A stretch of 64,000 nt of DNA from an uncultured Ligilactobacillus sp. (GTDB lineage Bacteria > Bacillota > Bacilli > Lactobacillales > Lactobacillaceae): contig CALVCU010000005.1 of NCBI GenBank assembly GCA_944326135.1, positions 1 through 64,000 on the forward strand, written 5' to 3'. Below, piece by piece: positions 5,794 to 13,482 of the stretch (position 1 is the stretch's first letter; every line of letters starts with the position of its first letter). Under the pieces are notes generated by a model. That model ran no database searches. It worked only from the letters and a program-made list of their open reading frames with translations, and was not told where the DNA came from. The position numbers and the translations under genes were made by a program.

Positions 5794-6636
5794 ATGAGTC
5801 CAATTAAAAGTGAAATTATTTCTAAAGTAATAAAAAAAAGACCAAATGAGAGTTATAAGGGAATGTACGGGAATGTGTTAATAATTGGAGGAAATCAAAA
5901 CATGGGTGGGGCTGCTATAATGTCAGGAAGTGCTGCAGTCCATTCTGGAGCAGGATTAGTTACAATTGCTACTGATAAAACTAATATAGCGGCTATACAT
6001 GCTGCATTACCTGAAGCTATGTTTATTAATTATTGTGAAATAAAATCGTTGATAGAACATCTTACTGATGCTGATGTAATTGTAATTGGACCAGGGTTAG
6101 GAATAGATGAAACAGCTTTTAATATTTTAAGTAACGTTTTAATGAATATTAAAAAGCATCAAATTTTAATAATAGATGGTTCAGCGATTACGTTAATTTC
6201 AAAACATAAGAAATTATTAAATGAAATACTAGATTTACAAATTATTTTTACACCTCACCAAATGGAATGGCAAAGATTAAGTGGAATAAAAATAGAAGAA
6301 CAAACAGAACAAAAAAATCAATTAGCACAAGAAAAATTAGATGCAACTGTTATTGTTAAGAAATTTCATACAGAAATTTATTTCAAAAACAAAATTACAA
6401 GAAAATTATTAGTTGGTGGACCATATATGTCAACTGGTGGGATGGGAGATACGTTAACAGGAATTATAGCAGGATTTTTAGCGCAATTTAAAAATGAAAA
6501 ATTTGAAGATGTTATTCAAGCTGCAGTTTATACTCATAGCAAGATAGCAGAGATTATATCTAACGATAAATATGTTGTATTGCCTTCAGATATAATTTCA
6601 AATATTCAATCATTTATGCGACAACATGAATCATAA
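5794..6636 (+). CDS. nnrD: ADP-dependent (S)-NAD(P)H-hydrate dehydratase
   Basis: The ribokinase-like C-terminal domain of the nicotinamide-nucleotide repair system dehydrates damaged NAD(P)HX. Visible motifs are YGNVLIIGG near the start, GGAAIMSGSAAVHSGAGLV, VIVIGPGLG and the GG-x-GD phosphate-binding turn (TGGMGDTLTGIIAGFLAQ). Length (280 residues) fits the stand-alone enzyme; the epimerase domain is not fused and not nearby. ATG 5794 is chosen over TTG 5770 because AAAGGAAG sits just before it. It ends in a bidirectional terminator shared with the convergent pseudouridine synthase gene. Confidence 0.88.
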   Translation: MSPIKSEIISKVIKKRPNESYKGMYGNVLIIGGNQNMGGAAIMSGSAAVHSGAGLVTIATDKTNIAAIHAALPEAMFINYCEIKSLIEHLTDADVIVIGPGLGIDETAFNILSNVLMNIKKHQILIIDGSAITLISKHKKLLNEILDLQIIFTPHQMEWQRLSGIKIEEQTEQKNQLAQEKLDATVIVKKFHTEIYFKNKITRKLLVGGPYMSTGGMGDTLTGIIAGFLAQFKNEKFEDVIQAAVYTHSKIAEIISNDKYVVLPSDIISNIQSFMRQHES

Positions 6637-6666
6637 AAAAATAGGATTATTTTAATCCTATTTTTT
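6635..6666. terminator. Bidirectional terminator between convergent genes
   Basis: 8-bp stem TAGGATTA/TAATCCTA flanked by A- and T-runs. It overlaps the stop codon of the minus-strand gene. Confidence 0.8.
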
Positions 6667-7380
6667 ATTTTTTAATATATTTATTTCTTGCGAAGACAAT
6701 CGGCGATATGCTCCTGGTTGAAGAGAATTATCTAAAAATAAAGATCCCATGGAAAGACGATGAAGTGTTAATACTGTCATTTGATTAGCTTTGAACATTC
6801 TTTTTATTTGATGGTATTTTCCTTCAGAGATTGAAATACTTACTTTACTAGTATTATTTTCTTTATTTATGGATAAAATTTTTAATTTTGCAGGCTTAAA
6901 ATTAGTTCCATCTTTTAAAGTTATACCATTTTTAAAACGTTCAATTAAAGAGTTGTCGACTATACCAGATACTAATGCATGGTATGTTTTTATAACATGT
7001 TTCTTAGGTGCAAGTAATTCATGTGCTAATTTTCCATCATTTGTTAATAAGAGTAATCCAGTTGTATCTTTATCTAAACGCCCAACAGGGGCTAAATCTT
7101 TGATTTTATCTTTTGAGGAAATTAGATCTATAACAGTAGGTTGAGATGAATCTTTAGTGGCTGAAATTACACCTTGAGGTTTATTTAACATTAAATATCG
7201 TTTAGTTTCTAAAGAAATCTTTTTACCATTTACTTTAACAATGTCCTTTTTTAAATCTATTTGTTCTTTTCCATTTTTAATAATTTTTCCATTCAATTCA
7301 ATCATATTTTGTTTAATCATTTTTTTGATCTCAGAACGGCTACCAAAGTTTGCGTTGCTTAAATATTTATCTATACGCAT
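6658..7380 (-). CDS. RsuA-family rRNA pseudouridine synthase
   Basis: This 240-residue enzyme has an N-terminal S4 RNA-binding domain (residues 1-60, MRIDKYLSNANFGSRSEIKK) and a pseudouridine synthase domain with the catalytic motif GRLDKDTTGLLLLTNDG, where Asp103 is the expected nucleophile. Length and motif spacing match RsuA, which modifies U516 of 16S rRNA, better than RluB, but the target cannot be fixed from sequence alone. It is monocistronic and convergent with nnrD. Its stop codon lies inside the shared terminator. Confidence 0.85.
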   Translation of the reverse strand: MRIDKYLSNANFGSRSEIKKMIKQNMIELNGKIIKNGKEQIDLKKDIVKVNGKKISLETKRYLMLNKPQGVISATKDSSQPTVIDLISSKDKIKDLAPVGRLDKDTTGLLLLTNDGKLAHELLAPKKHVIKTYHALVSGIVDNSLIERFKNGITLKDGTNFKPAKLKILSINKENNTSKVSISISEGKYHQIKRMFKANQMTVLTLHRLSMGSLFLDNSLQPGAYRRLSSQEINILKNKK

Positions 7381-7447
7381 CTATATCACCTAAATTTATT
7401 AATATACAAATGAAAGTAATATAATTATACATGAAAAATAATTAAGT

Positions 7448-7478
7448 AAAAAGAGAGACTATTAAAGTCTCTCTTTTT
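7448..7478 (-). terminator. Terminator after pepV
   Basis: Perfect 13-bp stem AAAAAGAGAGACT/AGTCTCTCTTTTT. It can act in both directions. Confidence 0.85.
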
Positions 7479-7483
7479 AAATA

Positions 7484-8890
7484 TTATTTGATTAGTTCAT
7501 AAATTCCTTGAGCATAAATAGCTGCTGCTTTAATCAAGTCATCAACTGGTACAAATTCATTTGCTTGATGCATTGTATCAGGAACGCCAGGGAACATAGC
7601 ACCGAATGCGACACCACGTTTCATTAAACGGCCATATGTTCCGCCACCCACAACTTGACCATGTGCATCTTCACCAGTTTGATCTCTATAAACATTGAGT
7701 AATGTTTTAACTAAAGGATCATCTTCTGGAACATAATGAGGAACCATACCACCTTCATGTTGAACAAATTTTGCATCATATTGTTCTTTTGTGCTATTTA
7801 AGCCATTAGCAATGTACTCTGGATCAGTTCCTTGTGGATAACGGAAGTTCAATGTGATTGATCCACCATTATTTTCGTCAAATGAAAAAATACCTGCATT
7901 CATAGTTAAATCGCCCATAACTTCATCTGTGTATGCCATATCAAAGTTATTTAAACGTGAATCAAGATGGAGTTTTTCAGCGGCAAAACTAATAAAGTTT
8001 TTAGCACCAGCACCAAAATCAAATTGGTTTAAGAATAAGCACATGTATGTACCTGCATTAATTCCACGTTTTGGTTCTTGAGCGTGTGCAGCCTTACCAA
8101 TAACATGAATATATAATTTGCCATCTTGAATATCGCTTTCGCCAACAATTGGGTTTTCGGCAACAAATTCATCAAACTTCTTAATCATTTCATCATAGTT
8201 ACCATTTTTGCTTTCAATCCATGCTTCAGCATCACGAGGTACCATGTTTTCACGTAATCCAGAATCAAATTTAATTAAAGAGTAATTACCATCATTTGTT
8301 CCATTGAATTTAGCATCAAAAGTAACATTTCCTTTTTCACCGTTAATGATAGGGAAGAAGGCATCTGGTGAAAATCCAAAGTCAGGTTCTGGCATGTTTT
8401 TGAAATAATAGTCCATACCACGCCAAGAACTTTCTTCATCAGTTCCTAAAATAAAAGCAACTTTTTTGCTAACAGGTAAATTTAAATCTTTAATAATTTT
8501 TAATCCATAGTATGCTGCCATACTTGGTCCTTTATCATCAGAAGCACCACGAGCATATATTTTGCCATCTTTAATTACTGGTTCAAATGGATCTGTGTTC
8601 CATCCTTTACCTGCAGGCATTACATCAACGTGTGCAAGAATTCCTAATGTTTCATCACCTTGGCCAAATGAAATTTCGCCTGCCATGCCATCAATATTTG
8701 TAGTCTTAAAACCGTCACGATTTGCGATGCTTAAAAATTGATCTAATCCGGCTTTTGGACCAGGTCCAAGTGGAGCATCATCAGTTTTTTTACTTTCATC
8801 ACGCACGCTTTTTATACGTAACATTGATTTTAAATCTTCTAGAAGTTCTTCGCGCCGATTTTCAGCTTCTTTTTTCCAGTCAATTGTCAT
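7484..8890 (-). CDS. pepV: Dipeptidase PepV (M20 family)
   Basis: PepV is a cytosolic di-zinc dipeptidase that completes breakdown of imported peptides in lactic acid bacteria. The 468 residues match the family length (about 470). Metal and catalytic motifs are in order: LAHVDVMPAG (His87, Asp89), ARGASDDKGP (Asp119), GTDEESSWRG (Glu152/153), a SPDAFFP motif (Asp176) and a C-terminal PDTMHQANEF His. The internal lid domain at about 190-340 is present. A strong AGGAGGT site precedes the ATG, and a perfect terminator follows. It is a single-gene unit. Confidence 0.95.
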   Translation of the reverse strand: MTIDWKKEAENRREELLEDLKSMLRIKSVRDESKKTDDAPLGPGPKAGLDQFLSIANRDGFKTTNIDGMAGEISFGQGDETLGILAHVDVMPAGKGWNTDPFEPVIKDGKIYARGASDDKGPSMAAYYGLKIIKDLNLPVSKKVAFILGTDEESSWRGMDYYFKNMPEPDFGFSPDAFFPIINGEKGNVTFDAKFNGTNDGNYSLIKFDSGLRENMVPRDAEAWIESKNGNYDEMIKKFDEFVAENPIVGESDIQDGKLYIHVIGKAAHAQEPKRGINAGTYMCLFLNQFDFGAGAKNFISFAAEKLHLDSRLNNFDMAYTDEVMGDLTMNAGIFSFDENNGGSITLNFRYPQGTDPEYIANGLNSTKEQYDAKFVQHEGGMVPHYVPEDDPLVKTLLNVYRDQTGEDAHGQVVGGGTYGRLMKRGVAFGAMFPGVPDTMHQANEFVPVDDLIKAAAIYAQGIYELIK

Positions 8891-8967
8891 TAATGTAACC
8901 TCCTGTAAGAATATATATTAATATTATCATATTAAATAATATGAAGAAAAGTTTAATTACGTTTTCA

Positions 8968-8994
8968 TTGATTTGGTAAAATATATGTTATAAT
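8968..8994 (+). promoter_or_regulatory. Extended -10 promoter that fixes the next gene's start
   Basis: A consensus TATAAT at 8989-8994 is preceded by TGT (extended -10). A weak TTGATT -35 lies at 8968-8973 with a short 15-base spacer. The -10 box overlaps the first possible ATG (8993), which therefore cannot be the translated start. Confidence 0.65.
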
Positions 8995-9031
8995 GCTTAT
9001 CGAATTGTTACATAGAAAGAGGAGAGCTTTA

Positions 9032-9379
9032 TTGTCTAATTTTGGCATTGCCATTATATACATACTTTTAGTAATATTAACCATTTATAATATTCGATTA
9101 AACACAAAATTATTTAAACTAAGAGCAACTAATATGCCATCGGATCCTAGAAATCTTTCTGAAGAAGAATTAACAGTAATAAAATCATTGACAAATGAGA
9201 AAAGAAAATGGGCAATTTTAAGTCAGATTCTTTTTTGGAGCTCACTTATTTTGGTTATTTTTGGTTCAATGGGAATTTTAGGATTTTTCTTGGACTTATA
9301 TACAGTTACTTGTATTGTTTCAAATCAAATTGATTTAAATGCTACAAAGGTATTAATTAATACTAATAAAAAAATCTAA
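9032..9379 (+). CDS. Small membrane protein, two transmembrane segments
   Basis: This 115-residue hypothetical protein has an N-terminal transmembrane helix (IAIIYILLVILTIYNI), a charged middle section (about residues 30-58, PSDPRNLSEEELTVIKSL) and a second hydrophobic segment (ILFWSSLILVIFGSMGILGF). TTG 9032 is the likely start: AGGAG sits 7 bases upstream, while the longer in-frame ATG at 8993 lies inside the -10 box. I recognise no function. It has its own promoter and a terminator shared with the convergent kinase gene. Confidence 0.7.
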   Translation: MSNFGIAIIYILLVILTIYNIRLNTKLFKLRATNMPSDPRNLSEEELTVIKSLTNEKRKWAILSQILFWSSLILVIFGSMGILGFFLDLYTVTCIVSNQIDLNATKVLINTNKKI

Positions 9380-9402
9380 GGATTAATTCCTTAGATTTTT
9401 TT
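9369..9402. terminator. Bidirectional terminator
   Basis: 11-bp stem AAATCTAAGGA/TCCTTAGATTT with A- and T-runs on either side, between convergent genes. Confidence 0.85.
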
Positions 9403-10147
9403 ATTTTTCACTATAGCGATTTTGTTTTAATTTTTTTGCCTGATCTTCAGTAATATGGCCTAATGAAACTAGTTTATTTTCAATTTTATCTAATAAATAA
9501 TTTCGATCTTGCATGCTATCTACAAAATCATATTTATCACCATCTATAATGATTAATTCAGAAGCTTTATCCCAATTTTTATACCAATCTAGCCAATTTT
9601 CATAGTATTCTAATAGTTTTTTATAATATGAAGGTAAAGTTGGATCAGTTTCAATTTGTTCATAATCTCGACCACGTTTTTTAATTCTTTTTATCATAGT
9701 GTCATATGAAACGTGAATAAAAATCATTAAATCTTTTGAATCAACTTTTGTAGCATAGGTCAATTCATCTAACATATTTTGAAGTAATTCTTGATATGTA
9801 GAATATTCTACTGATGTGGCATTTCCCATGTCAGTGTTCATTTTCATAAATAGTGCATCTTCATATATTGAACGATCCAAAATATTATTTGCATCTTTTT
9901 TTGCATCTTTTATCATACGGAATCTGCGATTAACGAAAAATGTTTGTAAAAGATATGTATATGGATTAGTTGCATCTTTATCGCCATGTGCTCGTTTTTC
10001 TGCTGCAAGTTCGTTACCTTTATAAAATAAAGGTAAAACAGGATTATCATCCACTGGTTCAAAAAAAGCTTGTGAACCTAATTCTTTTGAAAGAATTTCT
10101 GACATTGTCGATTTACCTGAACCAATAATTCCAGCTAATGTAATCAT
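9401..10147 (-). CDS. Deoxynucleoside kinase (deoxyadenosine/deoxyguanosine kinase type)
   Basis: It phosphorylates purine deoxynucleosides for salvage. The P-loop GIIGSGKST is at residues 6-14, a substrate-site Glu lies in FFEPVDDNP, the DRSIYED motif at 91-97 holds the family's (D/E)RS, and an Arg-rich lid (RIKKRGRDYE) follows. Lactobacilli often carry dAK and dGK genes in tandem, but only one is present here. At 248 residues it is longer than the usual 215-225, through a charged C-terminal helix. Substrate preference is undetermined. No promoter stands out, and it is monocistronic. Confidence 0.85.
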   Translation of the reverse strand: MITLAGIIGSGKSTMSEILSKELGSQAFFEPVDDNPVLPLFYKGNELAAEKRAHGDKDATNPYTYLLQTFFVNRRFRMIKDAKKDANNILDRSIYEDALFMKMNTDMGNATSVEYSTYQELLQNMLDELTYATKVDSKDLMIFIHVSYDTMIKRIKKRGRDYEQIETDPTLPSYYKKLLEYYENWLDWYKNWDKASELIIIDGDKYDFVDSMQDRNYLLDKIENKLVSLGHITEDQAKKLKQNRYSEK

Positions 10148-10280
10148 GCTAATTCTCCTTTAATGTTTGTCAATGTAATTTTACATTTTAAAATGAGATA
10201 AATCAAACACGTGATTAGTTGCATTTTAATAAGAAATTTGTTAATATTTTTTAGAAATTTAAGTTAAGGAGAACTTTTTT

Positions 10281-10562
10281 ATGGCAAAAAAATTTAAAGT
10301 TGGCGATAAAGTGACATGTAAAGCCTTTGGACCATTGAAGCATAATTTTAGTGGAACAGTAGAAAAGATTTATGAAAATTCTGCTCTTATAAGATTTAGT
10401 GAATTTGATCCAAAAGATAAAATTGCTGTAAGTGATTTGCATAACCAAGCAATTGTACGCTTAACTAGTATGGTAATGTATGGTGAGAAGTTTAAGCCTG
10501 AAAAAGTAAAAAAAGCTGAAAGTAAAAAAGAAACAAAAAAAACATCAGCTAAAAAGAAATAA
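10281..10562 (+). CDS. Small KOW-like (DUF2187-type) protein with Lys-rich tail
   Basis: This 93-residue protein starts MAKKFKVGDKVTCKAFGPLK and shows a small beta-barrel pattern, with GTVEKIYENSALIRF as the central strands, resembling the DUF2187/KOW-like domain. Residues 70-93 are almost entirely Lys, Glu, Ala, Ser and Thr. The composition suggests a nucleic-acid- or ribosome-associated protein, but this is inference. AAGGAG precedes the ATG. It lies between the kinase and tRNA-Gly with no operon partner. Confidence 0.65.
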   Translation: MAKKFKVGDKVTCKAFGPLKHNFSGTVEKIYENSALIRFSEFDPKDKIAVSDLHNQAIVRLTSMVMYGEKFKPEKVKKAESKKETKKTSAKKK

Positions 10563-10582
10563 TATATTGATTTTTATTTAAG

Positions 10583-10611
10583 CTGACATTAAAAGGATTT
10601 TATGCTATACT
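10583..10611 (+). promoter_or_regulatory. Promoter of tRNA-Gly and probably the argS leader
   Basis: CTGACA (10583-10588), 17 bases, TATACT (10606-10611). The tRNA begins 12 bases downstream. Confidence 0.7.
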
Positions 10612-10622
10612 TAACCTAAATC

Positions 10623-10693
10623 GCGGGTGTAGTTTAGTGGTAAACCCCCAGCTTCCCAAGCTAGTGTCGCGAGTTCGATTCTCGTCATCCGCT
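10623..10693 (+). tRNA. tRNA-Gly (anticodon CCC)
   Basis: 71 nt. The acceptor GCGGGTG pairs with CATCCGC (one G-U), the D-arm contains AGTTTAGTGGTA, the anticodon loop is TTCCCAA giving CCC, and the T-arm is GCGAG-TTCGATT-CTCGT. There is a C-A mismatch in the anticodon stem (CCAGC against GCTAG). CCA is not encoded. No terminator separates it from the argS T-box. Confidence 0.93.
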
Positions 10694-10699
10694 TGGACT

Positions 10700-10894
10700 T
10701 ATTCAATGATAGAAACTAGTAAATTTGGAAATATTGCAGCGAGTTCGGGATGGTGCAAGCCGAATATAGGAACAAATTGAATCGCACTTCTTAGAATAAT
10801 TAGTTGAATATTAAAGTGGATTACTTTTTAATCAATTAGAGTGGTACCGCGGGTTAACTCGTCTCTTACATTTTATATGTAAGAGATTTTTTTA
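10700..10894 (+). promoter_or_regulatory. T-box leader of argS
   Basis: The leader has the conserved T-box AGAGTGGTACCGCGG at 10838-10852, which pairs with the uncharged tRNA 3' end. It is followed by an intrinsic terminator at 10863-10894 (CTCTTACAT/ATGTAAGAG plus T-run) that the antiterminator competes with. In stem I the probable specifier triplet is CGC (around 10783), an Arg codon. The element predicts argS induction on arginine starvation or low charged tRNA-Arg. Confidence 0.92.
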
Positions 10895-10913
10895 TTTTAT
10901 AGGAGGTTTTAAA

Positions 10914-12608
10914 ATGGATTATAAACAACAAGTTGCTCAAGCAATACAAGATGTAATTGGTAATGACTTATCAACTGAAGAAATTATTGAAAAAATTGAA
11001 GTTCCTAAAACTTTGAAAATGGGAGACTATGCATTTCCTGCTTTTGTATTATCAAAAGTTATGCACAAAGCACCTCAAATTATTGCAGGTGAAATTGTTG
11101 AAAAAATAAATCAAGATAACTTCGAAAAAGTTGAAGCTGTTGGTCCTTACGTCAACTTTTTCTTAGATAAAAAGAAATTTGGAAAAGATATTATAAGCCA
11201 AGTCTTAATTGAAAAAAATCATTATGGTGATTTAAATTTAGGTAATAATGGGAATGTTACGATTGATATGTCATCTCCTAATATTGCTAAGCCAATGTCA
11301 ATGGGGCATTTACGTTCAACTGTAATTGGAAACTCTTTAGCAGAATTATTAAAGAAAACAAATTATAATCCAATTAAGATTAATCACTTAGGAGATTGGG
11401 GTACTCAATTTGGTAAGTTGATTGAAGCATATAAATTATGGGGAAATGAGGAAGAAGTAAAGAAAGATCCAATCAATACTTTACTTAAGTACTATGTTCG
11501 ATTCCATAAAGAAGATCAAGAAAATCCAGAACTTGATGATGAAGCTCGTGCATGGTTTAAAAAACTTGAAGATGGTGATCCAGAAGCAACTCGTTTGTGG
11601 AAATGGTTCCGTGATGAATCATTGAACTTCTTTATGAAAATCTATAAACGTTTAGGAATAACATTTGATTCATATAATGGAGAAGCATTTTATAATGATA
11701 AAATGCAACCAGTAATTGATGAATTAAAAGAAAAAGGTCTGTTGGAAGAAAGTCAAGGAGCAATGATTGTTGATCTTTCAAAATATGATTTAAATCCTGC
11801 TTTAATCCAAAAATCAGATGGGACAAGTTTATATATAACACGTGACCTTGCTGCTGCTATTTATCGTAAAAACACATATAATTTTGTTCAATCATTATAT
11901 GTAATGGGAAATGAACAATCAAATCATTTTCACCAATTAGTTGCTGTATTGAAAGAAATGGGATATGATTGGGCAAATGACATGCATCATGTTGCATTTG
12001 GATTAATTACTTCTGGTGGTAAAAAGCTATCAACTCGTCGTGGTAATATTATTTTACTTGAAGAAGTATTAGATGATGCTGTAGAACTTGCACAAAAGCA
12101 AATCGAAGAAAAGAATCCAACATTAAAAGATAAAGAAAAAGTTGCAGATGAAGTGGGTGTTGGAGCTGTTGTATTCCATGATTTGAAAAATGAACGTTTA
12201 AATCAATTTGATTTTGATTTACAAGAAGTTGTTCGTTTTGAAGGTGAAACAGGTCCTTATGTACAATATTCACACGCACGTGCAATGAGTATTTTACGAA
12301 AAGCTAATATTAATGAAAATAGCAATCTAAGTATTGAAGGATTAGATGATCCTGATGCTTGGGAAACAGTTAGAATGTTAAGTGAATTTCCAGCAATGAT
12401 TGAACGTGCTGTTAAGGAATATGAACCATCAGTAATTGCTAAATATGCAATTAGATTAGCAAAAGCATTTAACAAATATTATGCACATACAAAAATTTTA
12501 ACAAATGATTCACAACGTGAAGAAAGATTAGCATTAGTTCAAAGTGTAGCTATCGTATTAAAAGAATCACTTCGATTATTAGGTGTAAAAGCACCTGATG
12601 AAATGTAA
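10914..12608 (+). CDS. argS: Arginyl-tRNA synthetase
   Basis: This class I synthetase charges tRNA-Arg. The 564 residues contain the N-terminal Arg-tRNA additional domain (1-90), the HIGH-region signature [15 protein letters not shown] at 121-135, a KMSKS-equivalent [11 protein letters not shown] near 367 and a C-terminal DALR anticodon-binding domain ([15 protein letters not shown] onward). An AGGAGG site precedes the ATG. Expression is controlled by the upstream T-box, and a long hairpin terminator follows. Confidence 0.97.
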   Translation: MDYKQQVAQAIQDVIGNDLSTEEIIEKIEVPKTLKMGDYAFPAFVLSKVMHKAPQIIAGEIVEKINQDNFEKVEAVGPYVNFFLDKKKFGKDIISQVLIEKNHYGDLNLGNNGNVTIDMSSPNIAKPMSMGHLRSTVIGNSLAELLKKTNYNPIKINHLGDWGTQFGKLIEAYKLWGNEEEVKKDPINTLLKYYVRFHKEDQENPELDDEARAWFKKLEDGDPEATRLWKWFRDESLNFFMKIYKRLGITFDSYNGEAFYNDKMQPVIDELKEKGLLEESQGAMIVDLSKYDLNPALIQKSDGTSLYITRDLAAAIYRKNTYNFVQSLYVMGNEQSNHFHQLVAVLKEMGYDWANDMHHVAFGLITSGGKKLSTRRGNIILLEEVLDDAVELAQKQIEEKNPTLKDKEKVADEVGVGAVVFHDLKNERLNQFDFDLQEVVRFEGETGPYVQYSHARAMSILRKANINENSNLSIEGLDDPDAWETVRMLSEFPAMIERAVKEYEPSVIAKYAIRLAKAFNKYYAHTKILTNDSQREERLALVQSVAIVLKESLRLLGVKAPDEM

Positions 12609-12617
12609 TATTAATTA

Positions 12618-12676
12618 AAAAAGATTATGCATATATTACTAGTGAAAAAGGAAGTAATTGATTGCATAATCTTTTT
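12618..12676 (+). terminator. Terminator after argS
   Basis: Perfect 13-bp stem AAAAAGATTATGC/GCATAATCTTTTT around a 33-base loop. Confidence 0.75.
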
Positions 12677-12776
12677 ATATTGACCATTTTAATTTTATGA
12701 TTTTTATAGCCAAAACTAATTTTGTTCTGTAAAATATAAGATTAATAAAGGAAGTAGATTAAGAAGAGGAAATTTA

Positions 12777-13469
12777 ATGAAAAACAAAAATATAATGTTA
12801 TTTTTCAAGGAGAACGTTGGAATAGAGGAGGAAAAATTACAAAATGTAATAAACAACTCCTGTTTTATGTCTTATTCTGCTAAAGAAAAAGTAACATTTA
12901 GTAATGATGATTTGAAAAAATATACATACTTTATTATTAATCAAGAGGGTGTTATATTATTTTCATTAAACTCTGTTGAGGGAGATCCATGGTGTATATT
13001 TCTTAGTGCAAATATGCACTTCCCTATATTAGACCACAAGACAAATCCAACTGAAGCATTTATTGATGGATTTGTAAGTCGTAAAACAGAAATTTTAGGA
13101 ATTAAAAGAGAAGATGTTAAATATTTGCGTAAACATAGCTCTAAATTTTGTGACTATATGGAAAAAGGTACCAAAAATTTATTATGTAATATTGTATCAC
13201 GTAGCGTAAACAGTCAAGCATTAAGAATGGATCAGCGAGTTCTTACAGTGATTTTAATTTTACTTGAACGTTATGGATATGATTTGCCAACAGGTGAACG
13301 TGTAGTACATTTAAGACAAATTGATTTGGCAGCGATTTCTGGTACAACTATTCAAAATATAGCGCGAATCCTACATAAATTAAGGAAAATGAAAGTGATT
13401 GAAACAAAATGGAAGAGTATAATAGTAAAACGTGAGTATTATGATAAACATCGAGTACTAATTGATTAA
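12777..13469 (+). CDS. Crp/Fnr-type transcriptional regulator
   Basis: The 230-residue protein has the layout of a Crp/Fnr protein: an N-terminal cyclic-nucleotide-binding-like beta region (about 1-115), a long dimerisation helix (about 120-165) and a C-terminal winged helix (HLRQIDLAAISGTTIQNIARILHK, split around residues 180-203). The effector is unknown: I see neither the Fnr cysteine cluster nor a clear cAMP phosphate-binding cassette. It lies 13 bases before a class A penicillin-binding protein gene, so it may govern cell-wall synthesis or simply share a transcript. GAGGA precedes the ATG. Confidence 0.7.
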   Translation: MKNKNIMLFFKENVGIEEEKLQNVINNSCFMSYSAKEKVTFSNDDLKKYTYFIINQEGVILFSLNSVEGDPWCIFLSANMHFPILDHKTNPTEAFIDGFVSRKTEILGIKREDVKYLRKHSSKFCDYMEKGTKNLLCNIVSRSVNSQALRMDQRVLTVILILLERYGYDLPTGERVVHLRQIDLAAISGTTIQNIARILHKLRKMKVIETKWKSIIVKREYYDKHRVLID

Positions 13470-13482
13470 AAGGGCGTTTTAA

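Noticed and set aside
8993-9031. ATG 8993 as start of the membrane protein gene
   Set aside because: It lies inside a consensus TATAAT, and TTG 9032 has a well-placed AGGAG.
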